NCBI GenBank assembly: GCA_910584785.1 | Contig: CAJUDX010000026.1 | Location: 1-39,428 of the forward strand | Source: an uncultured Lachnospiraceae bacterium | GTDB taxonomy: Bacteria > Bacillota > Clostridia > Lachnospirales > Lachnospiraceae | Length of the DNA: 39,428 nucleotides | Direction of reading: 5' to 3' | Shown: piece by piece, positions 16,161-24,613 of the stretch | How the letters are laid out: every line of letters begins with the position of its first letter | Position numbering within the stretch: position 1 is the first letter of the stretch | The notes under the pieces: model-generated | The model's database searches: none | Told to the model about the DNA's origin: nothing | Seen by the model: the letters and a program-made list of their open reading frames with translations, nothing else | Program-made: the position numbers and the translations under genes

Positions 16161-16538
16161 ATGGATGTAAATGGACTGTCGAGATACCAGAGACAATCCG
16201 GCATCCCCGGCCAGAATACTGAGGCGCCTGGAACCGGGGGAAATCAGGCTGAGTTTCATAAACTCCTTCAGGACAGGGCAAAGGTCGGCTTGAATTTTTC
16301 CAAACATGCTGCAAAACGTATGAATGAGCGGGGTATTGCCGTTGATACTCAATTAATGAATGATCTGGAACAGGCCGTGGAGGGTGCCAGGAAAAAGGGC
16401 GCAAAAGATGTGGCGATTATAGGTTCCAGAGGAGTATTTATAGTAAATGTACCCAATAATATGGTAGTTACAACCATGTCCCAAAATGATATGCGGGAAA
16501 GAGTATTCACAAATATTGACAGTGCCGTTCTTATGTAA
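16161..16538 (+). CDS. TIGR02530-type flagellar operon protein
   Basis: A 125-residue protein located between flgD and flgE, where many clostridia and bacilli carry this conserved short protein. The conserved part is FSKHAAKRMNERGI, then a variable helix and ASR-like AIIGSRGVFIVNVPNNMVVT with a C-terminal NIDSAVLM. No signal peptide or membrane helix. Its role is not established; position suggests hook assembly. GGAGAGGA ribosome site. Confidence 0.8.
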   Translation: MDVNGLSRYQRQSGIPGQNTEAPGTGGNQAEFHKLLQDRAKVGLNFSKHAAKRMNERGIAVDTQLMNDLEQAVEGARKKGAKDVAIIGSRGVFIVNVPNNMVVTTMSQNDMRERVFTNIDSAVLM

Positions 16539-16617
16539 GCGGGACCTCGAATGAGGACGCCGATTTGTTCCGTCAGAAGAGCGGGGCGAAGGAACGGAAG
16601 AAAGGAATAAAAAGACT

Positions 16618-17601
16618 ATGTTAAGATCAATGGATTCAGCAGTTGCAGGGCTTCGTGCCCATCAAAATAAGATGGACGTTATCGGTCATAACCTGGCGAA
16701 CGTAAATACATTTGGTTTTAAGGCACAGACCTATACGTTTAAGGAGGCGATGTATCAGACGTCGAGTGCATCAACTGGTGGAACAAACGATGCTGGTGGT
16801 TCCAATGCAGCTCAGTATGGTTATGGTACGTTGATGGGAACCATTGGCGTGGATATGACTGCCAGTACACCGTCTTATGTTGGTGGGATGAATGCAACGA
16901 TTAATGGCGAAGGCTTTTTTATGACTTCTACAAAAAAAGAAAGCACTGGAGTAGCAATTAATACTGATGTTAAGACATCAAAAGTTGATTGGGATTATAC
17001 TAGAGTTGGACAGTTTTCTATAGATAGCAAAGGTTATGTAGTAGATGGTAATGGTAACTTTGTATATGGCTTTTATCCAGGTACTACAAACTTTGATGCC
17101 ACCACCGGAAAGTTGTTAGCAGGTGCGACATTACAGCCTTTGCGTATTCCAACCGCAGTTGCAGAAAATGGTGGAAAATATACCTGCACCTTTGACACTG
17201 GAGATACAGATAAAGCGCTTAAAGCAACTAGCGTAAGTATTAATAAATTAGGTGAAATTACAGCAACCTTGACTACTGATGACGATCCACCTAAAACTTA
17301 TGCTGGTGTGCATGTTGGAACCCTTGCTCTTGTTACTTTTCAAAACCCAGAAGGTTTAACAAAATCAGGTCAAACTTATTATAAGGCAAATGAAAAGGAT
17401 AATACAGGACGTGCTGATGCTACTGTTCCAGGTGGTGATGGTGTAGCTTCTTTAATGTCCGGCTACATCGAAGCCTCCAACGTAGACCTTGCCAAGGAGT
17501 TTGCTGATATGATTATGACCCAGAGAGGTTTCCAGGCTAATTCCAAGATGATCACGGTCAGCGACGAGATGTTAAGTGAATTAGTTAATATGAAGCGATA
17601 G
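16618..17601 (+). CDS. flgE: flagellar hook protein FlgE
   Basis: A 327-residue axial protein. The N-terminus LRSMDSAVAGLRAHQNKMDV with GHNLANVNTFGFKAQ and the C-terminus SGYIEASNVDLAKEFADMI form the conserved D0/D1 core. The centre (about residues 100-280) is the exposed, variable D2 region. DNA in the centre (about 16915-17455) is clearly more AT-rich, with A/T-ending codons, than both ends of the gene, suggesting exchange of the exposed domain. A GGAACGGAAGAAAGGAA site precedes the ATG. Confidence 0.93.
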   Translation: MLRSMDSAVAGLRAHQNKMDVIGHNLANVNTFGFKAQTYTFKEAMYQTSSASTGGTNDAGGSNAAQYGYGTLMGTIGVDMTASTPSYVGGMNATINGEGFFMTSTKKESTGVAINTDVKTSKVDWDYTRVGQFSIDSKGYVVDGNGNFVYGFYPGTTNFDATTGKLLAGATLQPLRIPTAVAENGGKYTCTFDTGDTDKALKATSVSINKLGEITATLTTDDDPPKTYAGVHVGTLALVTFQNPEGLTKSGQTYYKANEKDNTGRADATVPGGDGVASLMSGYIEASNVDLAKEFADMIMTQRGFQANSKMITVSDEMLSELVNMKR

Positions 17602-17857
17602 TAAAACATCAATGAAGCATTAATCAACCATAAATAATAACACCAATTAAACGATAGCCCACAATCGTTGACAATAATATCAGGTAATAATATTCAGGTA
17701 TCAATTTATGAGAAGGCGGAAAAGTGCAGATCAGAGGATAATGGACAGAGCGAGGGAAGCCCGCATGGACAGGATATCCGGGAACAGATTAAAAGAAAGA
17801 CGAGGCTCCTACTCCGAATCTGGAGTAATTCAGGACCCCAAGGATGGAGGAAAGAGT

Positions 17858-18061
17858 ATGATCAGGGTAACACGGTTAAATGGCGAGGTGCTCTATCTAA
17901 ATATTTTGCAGATAGAATCGATGGAATCCATACCCGAAACAAAGATTAAGATGATGAATGGTGATTACTTTCTTGTAAAGGATTCTGCCGATTCGGTTAT
18001 CGCGCAGTTGAAAGCGTTTTTCCTCAGCTGTATTGCTATTGATGGGGGATTGACGAAATAG
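17858..18061 (+). CDS. flbD: FlbD family flagellar protein
   Basis: A 67-residue protein of the FlbD (SwrD) family, starting MIRVTRLNGEVLYLN and containing ESIPETKIKMMNGDYFLVK. In Bacillus SwrD supports stator function and torque, which fits its position just before motA. The ATG at 17858 is chosen for its GGATGGAGGAAAG. The frame is open about 50 codons further upstream (from 17708) with a very basic sequence but no ribosome site. Confidence 0.88.
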   Translation: MIRVTRLNGEVLYLNILQIESMESIPETKIKMMNGDYFLVKDSADSVIAQLKAFFLSCIAIDGGLTK

Positions 18062-18096
18062 ACTTTTTCATATATTTTATTTAGGAGGAGAAAGAC

Positions 18097-18912
18097 ATGG
18101 ATGTGTCAACACTCATAGGTTTTATATTAGCCATTGGCTTGTGTGTATGGGGAATTGGACCCAGTAAGCTGGGAAACTTTGTGGATATGCAGAGTTTGGC
18201 AATTGTTGTCGGAGGAACCATAGCAGCAATCGTTGCAAGTTACCCGTTCCGTTTACTGAAGGATGTGCCAAAGCATTTTGCAGTACTGGTCAGAGGGAAG
18301 AAGTATAATATTCCCAAACTGGTTGATCAGCTGGTTGATCTGGCAATGCTTGCCAGACAGAGCGGGCTTTTGGCCCTTGAGGAGAAGGCGGAGGAGATCA
18401 AGGAACCTTTCTTTAAGCAGAGTATCCTGATGATAGTGGATGCGAGTGATGCGGAAAAGGTCAGGGATATGCTGGAAAAGCAGATGGACGATATGATGGC
18501 CAGACACGACGAGGTTGCCGGTATTTATGAAAAGGCTTCCTCCTACGCTCCGGCGTTTGGTATGATTGGTACGCTTATCGGTCTGATTAACATGCTTAAG
18601 GGCTTAAACTTAGACGGCGGCGGTGGCGCCAGCAGTCTGGGTGAAGATATGTCCGTGGCATTGATTACAACCTTTTACGGCAGTGCTTTTGCCAATATTT
18701 TCTGTCAGCCGATCGCAAAGAAATTGAGAATCCGCCAGGCAGAGGAAGAGTTATATTGTACAACGGTAGTGGAAGGGATTATGGGAATCCAGGCAGGAGA
18801 GAATCCCTCATTCCTGAGGGAGCACCTCCTGTCCTGTATGAAACAGTCTCAGCAGAAGAAGCTTCTCTTAAAAGCCCAGAAGAGCGGCGGCGGTGAAGGT
18901 GGTGACAAATAA
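18097..18912 (+). CDS. motA: stator protein MotA
   Basis: A 271-residue inner-membrane stator subunit with four membrane segments: two near the start (IGFILAIGLCVWGIG; SLAIVVGGTIAAIVASYPF) and two flanking the ASSYAPAFGMIGTLIGLINML block. The large cytoplasmic loop carries the charged residues that touch FliG. TTAGGAGGAGAAAG precedes the ATG. It overlaps motB by one base. Confidence 0.95.
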   Translation: MDVSTLIGFILAIGLCVWGIGPSKLGNFVDMQSLAIVVGGTIAAIVASYPFRLLKDVPKHFAVLVRGKKYNIPKLVDQLVDLAMLARQSGLLALEEKAEEIKEPFFKQSILMIVDASDAEKVRDMLEKQMDDMMARHDEVAGIYEKASSYAPAFGMIGTLIGLINMLKGLNLDGGGGASSLGEDMSVALITTFYGSAFANIFCQPIAKKLRIRQAEEELYCTTVVEGIMGIQAGENPSFLREHLLSCMKQSQQKKLLLKAQKSGGGEGGDK

Positions 18913-19838
18913 TGAGCAGGCGGAAAAAAGGCGGCGGCGGAGGCGAAGATTGCGGAAGCTGGATGGATACATACGGCGATATGGTGACGCTGCTTTTGTG
19001 TTTCTTCGTAATGCTGTACTCGATGTCGGATATTAACCAGCAGAAGTGGGAAATCTTTGTCAAGAGTATTTTTCCCAATGCAGGAGATACGCAGCAGATT
19101 GCGATTAATGAGAATATCGCCGAGGGAGAATTTGATGTATCGGGTAATCTGGAAATGGATATTGATCTGACCCCGGATTCGATGGAACAGCTTTTTCTTG
19201 CTCTTGTGCAGAAGCTGCAGGAGAGCGGTATTGACGGCGTATCCGTCTCTCAGGGCGAGGGCTACACCTTCGTTGCTTTTGAAAACCAGGCGTTTTTTAC
19301 CGGAGACAGTTCGATTCTGACGAGTGAAGCCACGAAAATACTGGATGTTTTCTGTGAGATTATTGCCCCGCAGGCGGAGAATATTTCACAGATTGAAATT
19401 ATGGGTCATACCGCTCAGGCGGACCCGAATAAGCCGAATAATCCAAGAACAGACCGGCTGCTATCGTCTGCGCGTTCAGCTGAGGTGGCTGCCTATATTC
19501 AGAATAAAAATATTATCGACCCAAGTAAGCTGGTGGGCATCAGTTATGGGCAGTTCAGGCCGGTGGATACCTTTGAAACACAGGAAGGCCGGGCTAAGAA
19601 CCGAAGGGTGGAATTTCTGATTGTGGATAAGGGCGCAGATATTAAGAGTATGAATGATTTCTATGAGGAAATTTATAACGGTGATAACACAGGTACGGTG
19701 ACAGGAAATGCTATGCCTGCCCCGGATGAGGATGTGTTTACCCCGGTTGACGGCAGCATGGAGGGGGCTGGCAGCATGGTTCCAGAGGCGGTAGATGCCG
19801 ATCCGGCAGTAACGCCGGATAACGTGACAGCCGAATAA
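18912..19838 (+). CDS. motB: stator protein MotB
   Basis: A 308-residue partner of MotA. A glycine/basic start is followed by the single membrane helix beginning TYGDMVTLLLCFFVMLY; its Asp23 is the ion-conducting residue. The periplasmic OmpA-like peptidoglycan-binding domain spans about 125-250 (EIMGHTAQ, RTDRLLSSARSAEVAAYI, GRAKNRRVEFLI). The acidic tail of about 50 residues is extra. Start overlaps the motA stop (TAATG). FliL, which often lies next to the stator or fliM genes, is not present. Confidence 0.95.
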   Translation: MSRRKKGGGGGEDCGSWMDTYGDMVTLLLCFFVMLYSMSDINQQKWEIFVKSIFPNAGDTQQIAINENIAEGEFDVSGNLEMDIDLTPDSMEQLFLALVQKLQESGIDGVSVSQGEGYTFVAFENQAFFTGDSSILTSEATKILDVFCEIIAPQAENISQIEIMGHTAQADPNKPNNPRTDRLLSSARSAEVAAYIQNKNIIDPSKLVGISYGQFRPVDTFETQEGRAKNRRVEFLIVDKGADIKSMNDFYEEIYNGDNTGTVTGNAMPAPDEDVFTPVDGSMEGAGSMVPEAVDADPAVTPDNVTAE

Positions 19839-19863
19839 GAATGAGAAAAGGTGGCTTTTAACG

Positions 19864-20979
19864 ATGGCAGACGTATTATCCCAAAGTCAGATTGACGCGC
19901 TTTTGAAGTCCATGCAGGGCGGCGGGGGCGATGCTCCTCAGGACAACACAGAGAAGGAAGAGAAGGCAGCAGCCAGCGTCAAGCAGGAAAAAGAAACGAT
20001 TAAATATAACAAATACGACTTTTACAGCCCCAGGAAGTTTACCAAGGATAAGCTGAAAATCCTGACAAGTGTGTTTGAAAATTATGCCCGGATTATTACC
20101 TCCCGTGTCAATGGTGTGTTCCGGGTAATGACGGATATCACAGTAATGGAAGTTCAGGAGCGGCGTTATTACGAGTTTGTCAACTCTCTTAACGAAAATG
20201 ATTTGGTGACGATGGTCAATACCATTATTCCTAATTATAACCGGAAGCTGGTTCCTTTGATGATTTATGTCACGCCTGGTCTGGTAATTACGTTGATTGA
20301 GCGTATGCTGGGCGGCGGCGAGGATGTAATTAAAGTTAAGCCCGGATATCGGTATTCAGATGTAGAGATTGCGTTGTACCGCAGAATCCTGACCTATCTT
20401 ATCCAGGCCCTAAAGGATGGTTTTTCTAATTATTTAAGTATGGATTTTGAAGCCCAGAGGATTGAAGAAAATCCCAGTATGATACAGGATGTAGGTGTTG
20501 ATGAAACGGTAGCCATTATTCTGCTGAATGTGGATGTGGCAGGACTTGCGGTGGAGAGGATACGAATTTGTATGCCTGGAAATCTTCTGGAATCGATTTT
20601 CCAGGTTATTGATACCCGCAAGCATCTGGCAAAGGGCTATGCCTTTGAAGATAACCGGGAGACGATTTTGGAGAATATCCGTCAGTCGCAGCTTCCGATT
20701 ACCGGGCAACTCGGTACAGTGGCTCTGGATCTGAGCGATATTTACCACCTGAAGGTGGGCGATGTTATCGATATGAACAAGCCCAAGGACAGGGATGTAA
20801 AGGTCTTTATCGGCAGGCAGCCCTGGTTTACTGGTAAAATGGGTGTATATAAAAAGAATGTGGCAATTCAGATTAGCCAGCGGCTTTTTGAAGATGAAGA
20901 AGAGTCGCCGGACGGGGTTTCATCCGGGGAGGAAGGTATTTCCCTAGAGGGTGAAGAGCGGCTTGCCGCGTCTGAGTAA
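19864..20979 (+). CDS. fliM: flagellar motor switch protein FliM
   Basis: A 371-residue C-ring protein. The N-terminal CheY-P docking segment LSQSQIDALL is at residues 5-14. The middle CheC-like domain (without the phosphatase pair) follows, then a C-terminal FliN-like domain (QLPITGQLGTVALDLSDIYHL). The N-terminal motif is notable because near copies occur twice inside FliY downstream. Ribosome site AAAAGGTGG; 25 bases after motB. Confidence 0.95.
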   Translation: MADVLSQSQIDALLKSMQGGGGDAPQDNTEKEEKAAASVKQEKETIKYNKYDFYSPRKFTKDKLKILTSVFENYARIITSRVNGVFRVMTDITVMEVQERRYYEFVNSLNENDLVTMVNTIIPNYNRKLVPLMIYVTPGLVITLIERMLGGGEDVIKVKPGYRYSDVEIALYRRILTYLIQALKDGFSNYLSMDFEAQRIEENPSMIQDVGVDETVAIILLNVDVAGLAVERIRICMPGNLLESIFQVIDTRKHLAKGYAFEDNRETILENIRQSQLPITGQLGTVALDLSDIYHLKVGDVIDMNKPKDRDVKVFIGRQPWFTGKMGVYKKNVAIQISQRLFEDEEESPDGVSSGEEGISLEGEERLAASE

Positions 20980-21017
20980 AAACAAGATTATTTTTTAGGA
21001 AAAGAGAGGGAAAAGAA

Positions 21018-21380
21018 ATGGCAAAGATTATGCTGGTTGATGACGCTGCGTTTATGCGGATGATGGTAAAGAATGCACTGACGAAGAGTGGGTATGATAA
21101 CTTTGTGGAGGCCCAGGACGGTGCAGAGGCAGTGAAGAAGTATGAGGAAGAAAAGCCGGATATGGTCATTATGGATATCACAATGCCAAATATGGACGGT
21201 CTCCAGGCCTTAAAGAAAATCCGGGAAAATGATCCAAACGCCAAGGTGGTAATGTGTACCGCTATGGGCCAGGAGGGAATGGTAGTGGACGCGATTAAGT
21301 CCGGTGCAAAGGACTTTATCGTAAAACCCTTTAATGCGGAGCGTATCGTGCAGACGGTGAATACAATTTTAGGTCAGTAG
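21018..21380 (+). CDS. cheY: CheY-type response regulator
   Basis: A 120-residue single receiver domain with all active-site residues: D8/D9, phosphoacceptor D53, T81 and K103. Position between fliM and fliY/flgC matches the chemotaxis CheY of Bacillus-type operons, so it should bind the switch. Ribosome site AAAGAGAGGGAAAAG. The cognate kinase gene cheA is not in the window. Confidence 0.93.
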   Translation: MAKIMLVDDAAFMRMMVKNALTKSGYDNFVEAQDGAEAVKKYEEEKPDMVIMDITMPNMDGLQALKKIRENDPNAKVVMCTAMGQEGMVVDAIKSGAKDFIVKPFNAERIVQTVNTILGQ

Positions 21381-21399
21381 GCAGGCAGGAGGAATTAGA

Positions 21400-21849
21400 A
21401 TGGCTTTTTTAAGTTCGTTTGACATCAGTGCGTCTGCTCTGAGTGCACAGCGTATACGTATGGATATTGCTGCAGAAAATATTGCCAATATTGATACGAC
21501 CAGAACCGAACGCGGCGGCGCTTACCGCAGAAAAGACGTGCTGTTTGAAAGTTATGGAGCAGGGTCTTTTCGTGAGGCCCTTCGCACCGCTTCGCAGGGA
21601 AGAGGTTTTCCCGGAAGAAATGCAGGTGTGCGGGTTGCGGGAATTATTGAGGACGACCGGGAGATGAAGCAGGTTTATAACCCGGGACACCCGGATGCGG
21701 ATGAAAGTGGATTTGTGACTATGCCCAATGTGGATTTGTTAAAGGAAACGGTTGATTCGATGTCGGCTACCCGATCCTATGAAGCAAATGTTACGGCTTT
21801 GAATGCCATGAAGCTGATGGCGCAGAAGGCTTTGGACATCGGTAAATAA
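21400..21849 (+). CDS. flgC: flagellar proximal rod protein FlgC
   Basis: A 149-residue rod protein. The N-terminal signature is AAENIANIDTTRTERGGAYRRKDVLFE and the C-terminus is VTMPNVDLLKETVDSMSATRSYEANVTALNAMK, both typical of FlgC. It lies 19 bases after cheY and 40 before fliY, preceded by AGGAGGAA. FlgC is almost always encoded directly after flgB; here it is 14 kb away, inside the switch-gene block. Confidence 0.95.
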   Translation: MAFLSSFDISASALSAQRIRMDIAAENIANIDTTRTERGGAYRRKDVLFESYGAGSFREALRTASQGRGFPGRNAGVRVAGIIEDDREMKQVYNPGHPDADESGFVTMPNVDLLKETVDSMSATRSYEANVTALNAMKLMAQKALDIGK

Positions 21850-21889
21850 CCTTCGTCCATAAGAAAAATGAGAAAAAGGAGATTGAACA

Positions 21890-23302
21890 ATGGGCGCTAG
21901 CAGCTTTAACGAAATGGAACTGGACGCCATAGGGGAAATAATGAACATCAGTCTCGGCGCTTCTGCAACTGCAGTTTCTACGATGCTGAGCACGATTGTG
22001 AATATTACCACGCCAATAGCCAGTGTTTTGCGCAAAGATGAGTTTGAATTTAAACGTCTGGAACCGGCGATTGGTGTGGAGATTGACTATGTAGAAGGTC
22101 TGGAAGGCAAGAACATTATGATGTTCCGCCGGGAGGACGTGCGCATTATCGTAAATACGATGATGGGAGAGGAAACCAGTTCGGAGGATTTTGAACTGGA
22201 TGAGCTTCATATCAGTGCTATCTGCGAAGTCATGAATCAGATGATGGGTGCTTCCGCTACGGCTTTATCCGAATTTTTGGGAATGATTGTCAATATATCT
22301 ACGCCAAAGTCCTTTGAGGTAGGAGAACCGGAGGATTTTAAGGATAAGTATTTTATTGATGAGGACGGCATGGTGGTTGTACGCTTCCGCCTGGAAATTG
22401 AAGGCAAGATGGAAAGTGAGTTTATGAACATTATGCCGATTGGTCTGGCAAAGAAGCTTTTAGCTCCGTTTGAGGCTTCGCTTGGAGAGGCAGAGCCTGC
22501 GCCAGCTCCGGAACCTGCACCTGAACAGCCGCTTGTGGCAGAACCGGAAGCCTCATCTTCGAATGCGACGATGTCGCAGGCTGAGATGGATGCGATGTTT
22601 GCCGCAATGCGTGGGGACAGTGCACCGGCACCTGCCTCAGAGCCAGAACCGGAAGCTTCATCTTCGAATGCGACGATGTCGCAGGCCGAGATGGATGCGA
22701 TGTTTGCCGCGATGCGCGGAGAGAGTGCGTCAGCGCCCGAACCAGCCCCGCAGCCAGCACCTGCTCCGGCCCCACAGGCAGCACCGCCTGTACCCCCAAC
22801 AGCACCGGCGATGCCGCAGGGTATGGCATCCGGCGGGCAGCCCTATTATCCCTATCCGCCGATGGGGTCCGATCCGATGATGCTTCAGCTGTTAAATCAG
22901 ATGCAGCAGACCCAGGCGCAGATGATGGAGATGATGAAGAATGTCAACAAGGCTCCGGCCCCGGCGCAGCAGGGCGGCGGTTCGATTATTCGTCCGCTGG
23001 AATCCTCGCAGATTTACGAAACTGGAGGAAACGGGGAAGAGGACAAGACAAACCAGGAGATGCTGATGAAGGTTCCGCTGGAGGTTTCGGTGGAAATCGG
23101 AAGAACGAAGCGTCTGGTTCGGGATATTCTGGAGTTTACCCAGGGAACCTTGGTTGTTCTGGACAAGATGGCTGGAGAGCAGGTGGATTTGTTTGTCAAT
23201 GGTCAGTGTATTGCCCGCGGAGATATCGTAGTTGTTGAGGATAATTTTGGTATCCGTATTACCGAGATTGTATCCAGGGAAATAAATCCAGAAAGCTTAT
23301 AA
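21890..23302 (+). CDS. fliY: flagellar switch protein and CheY-P phosphatase FliY (FliN family)
   Basis: A 470-residue fusion. Residues 1-200 are a CheC-like domain with both phosphatase pairs intact: E16-x2-N19 (GEIMN) and E113-x2-N116 (CEVMN). Residues 210-375 are a Pro/Ala/Gln-rich linker with two 27-residue repeats at 218-244 and 253-279, each containing MSQAEMDAMFAAMRG, which resembles the FliM CheY-binding motif. Residues 390-470 are the FliN domain (VSVEIGRTKRLVRDILEF, GQCIARGDIVVVEDNFGIRITEI). It both builds the C ring and dephosphorylates CheY-P. B. subtilis FliY is shorter and carries its docking motif at the N-terminus. Confidence 0.95.
   Translation: MGASSFNEMELDAIGEIMNISLGASATAVSTMLSTIVNITTPIASVLRKDEFEFKRLEPAIGVEIDYVEGLEGKNIMMFRREDVRIIVNTMMGEETSSEDFELDELHISAICEVMNQMMGASATALSEFLGMIVNISTPKSFEVGEPEDFKDKYFIDEDGMVVVRFRLEIEGKMESEFMNIMPIGLAKKLLAPFEASLGEAEPAPAPEPAPEQPLVAEPEASSSNATMSQAEMDAMFAAMRGDSAPAPASEPEPEASSSNATMSQAEMDAMFAAMRGESASAPEPAPQPAPAPAPQAAPPVPPTAPAMPQGMASGGQPYYPYPPMGSDPMMLQLLNQMQQTQAQMMEMMKNVNKAPAPAQQGGGSIIRPLESSQIYETGGNGEEDKTNQEMLMKVPLEVSVEIGRTKRLVRDILEFTQGTLVVLDKMAGEQVDLFVNGQCIARGDIVVVEDNFGIRITEIVSREINPESL
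22541..22728 (+). repeat. two direct repeats of about 83 bp inside fliY
   Basis: Units begin at 22541 and 22646, an offset of 105 bases (35 codons), so the frame is kept. They differ at only a few third positions. Each encodes EPEASSSNATMSQAEMDAMF and the following AAMRG(D/E)S. Confidence 0.9.
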
Positions 23303-23303
23303 G

Positions 23304-23660
23304 ATGAATGGTTTGACCTTGTTTCAGGCAGTATTTACTGTGGTGGGTGTTTTTTGCCTTGCTTATTACTGCAGCAGGCTGTTGGGAAGGCAGTGGGGAA
23401 AGGCTTCTGTGTCCGGCAATATGCGGGTGATTGAGCATATCCAGGTGGGACAGAACCAAAAACTTCTTCTCCTGCAAGTGAATGAGCAGTATTTCCTGCT
23501 TGGCGTCAGCCAGGCTGGGATTCAGCTGTTAACCAAGGTGGAGGGGGAGTTTTTGGCACCGGAGGTTTCACTTCCAGGCCAGACCCAGCCTCCTTTTCAG
23601 GAGCTGCTGAAAAAATACCTGACGCCCCGTCAGAAGAAAGGGGGAGAAGGGGATGACTGA
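23304..23660 (+). CDS. fliO: flagellar biosynthesis protein FliO
   Basis: A 118-residue FliO/FliZ-type protein: an N-terminal membrane helix (LFQAVFTVVGVFCLAYYCSR) followed by a small cytoplasmic domain with MRVIEHIQVGQNQKLLLLQV and YFLLGVSQ. It helps assemble the FliP complex. It starts just after the fliY stop and overlaps fliP by 8 bases. The ribosome site is weak (inside the end of fliY), which suggests coupled translation. Confidence 0.85.
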   Translation: MNGLTLFQAVFTVVGVFCLAYYCSRLLGRQWGKASVSGNMRVIEHIQVGQNQKLLLLQVNEQYFLLGVSQAGIQLLTKVEGEFLAPEVSLPGQTQPPFQELLKKYLTPRQKKGGEGDD

Positions 23661-24309
23661 CCTTCTGACACAGTTAAATGGCGGGAATGTCCCCGCTCTG
23701 GATTTAATTTTTTTGCTTACCTTTGCGGCCTTGCTTCCTTCGATTGTGGTTATGATGACCTCATTTACGAGGACCATTATTATCCTTTCGTTTACCCGAA
23801 ATGCAATGGGTGTCCAGCAGTCGCCGCCCAATATGGTCATGGTGGGCATCGCATTATTTTTAACACTGTATATTATGAGTCCGGTGATGGACCGGATTAA
23901 TGAGGAAGCTTACCAGCCTTACCTGCGTGAGGAAATCAGCCAGGAGGAGGCGGTGGAGCGGATGATTGTTCCATTAAAAGAATTTATGCTGAGAAATACC
24001 GAGGTTGAAACTCTGGATCACTTCCTGCAGATTTCGGGAACTGAACTCAGGGAAGATCCGATGGAGTATTCTCTGACGGTAATTGTACCTTCCTTTATGA
24101 CGACAGAGTTAAAAAACGGCTTTATCGCTGGTTTTTTGATTTACCTGCCGTTTTTGCTGGTGGATATTATCGTTTCCACTACCCTGATGTCCATGGGTAT
24201 GGTTATGCTGCCGCCGGCGATGGTTTCCCTGCCTTTTAAGCTTTTGCTTTTTGTGACAGTGGATGGCTGGGAACTGTTATTTACCAGTATTGCTACCATT
24301 TACCGATAA
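23653..24309 (+). CDS. fliP: flagellar export gate protein FliP
   Basis: A 218-residue FliP, core of the FliP5Q4R1 export gate. Typical blocks are LPSIVVMMTSFTRTIIILSF, QQSPPNMVMVGIALFLT and the C-terminal membrane pair ending GMVMLPPAMVSLPFKLLLFV. It is on the short side because the cleaved N-terminal signal seen in some FliP is not evident. GGGGGAGAAGGGG precedes the ATG. Confidence 0.96.
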   Translation: MTDLLTQLNGGNVPALDLIFLLTFAALLPSIVVMMTSFTRTIIILSFTRNAMGVQQSPPNMVMVGIALFLTLYIMSPVMDRINEEAYQPYLREEISQEEAVERMIVPLKEFMLRNTEVETLDHFLQISGTELREDPMEYSLTVIVPSFMTTELKNGFIAGFLIYLPFLLVDIIVSTTLMSMGMVMLPPAMVSLPFKLLLFVTVDGWELLFTSIATIYR

Positions 24310-24348
24310 ACCTGAGAGTACTGTGTTTGGAGAAAGGAAAGATGTAGA

Positions 24349-24609
24349 ATGACGGAAGTAGAGATTCTTGATATTTTGTATTATACCTTCCAGCTGGCCT
24401 TAAGGTTGACGATGCCTTTTCTGCTGACCAGTATGATAGTCGGTGTGGTAATTGCCATTTTCCAGGCGGCTACGCAGATTAATGAACAGACCATGACCTT
24501 TGTACCCAAATTCCTTTCTATTTTGGCCGTTATGGGTTTTATGGGCAGTACGATTCTGGTGACACTTCAGGAGTTTGTCCGTCAGATGGTAGGACGGATG
24601 GGAGGCTGA
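24349..24609 (+). CDS. fliQ: flagellar export gate protein FliQ
   Basis: An 86-residue protein with two membrane helices (LTMPFLLTSMIVGVVIAIFQ; ILAVMGFMGSTILVTLQEF) and the FliQ linker ATQINEQTMTFVPK. GGAGAAAGGAAAG precedes the ATG. It is followed after 4 bases by fliR. Confidence 0.95.
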   Translation: MTEVEILDILYYTFQLALRLTMPFLLTSMIVGVVIAIFQAATQINEQTMTFVPKFLSILAVMGFMGSTILVTLQEFVRQMVGRMGG

Positions 24610-24613
24610 ATGC

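Noticed and set aside
17662..17692. Promoter (TTGACA at about 17668) before flbD
   Set aside because: No matching -10 box lies at 16-18 bases; the operon arrangement suggests read-through from upstream.
17708..17857. A 50-residue basic N-terminal extension of FlbD
   Set aside because: There is no ribosome site for the upstream ATG, a strong one for the ATG at 17858, and FlbD proteins are about 67 residues.
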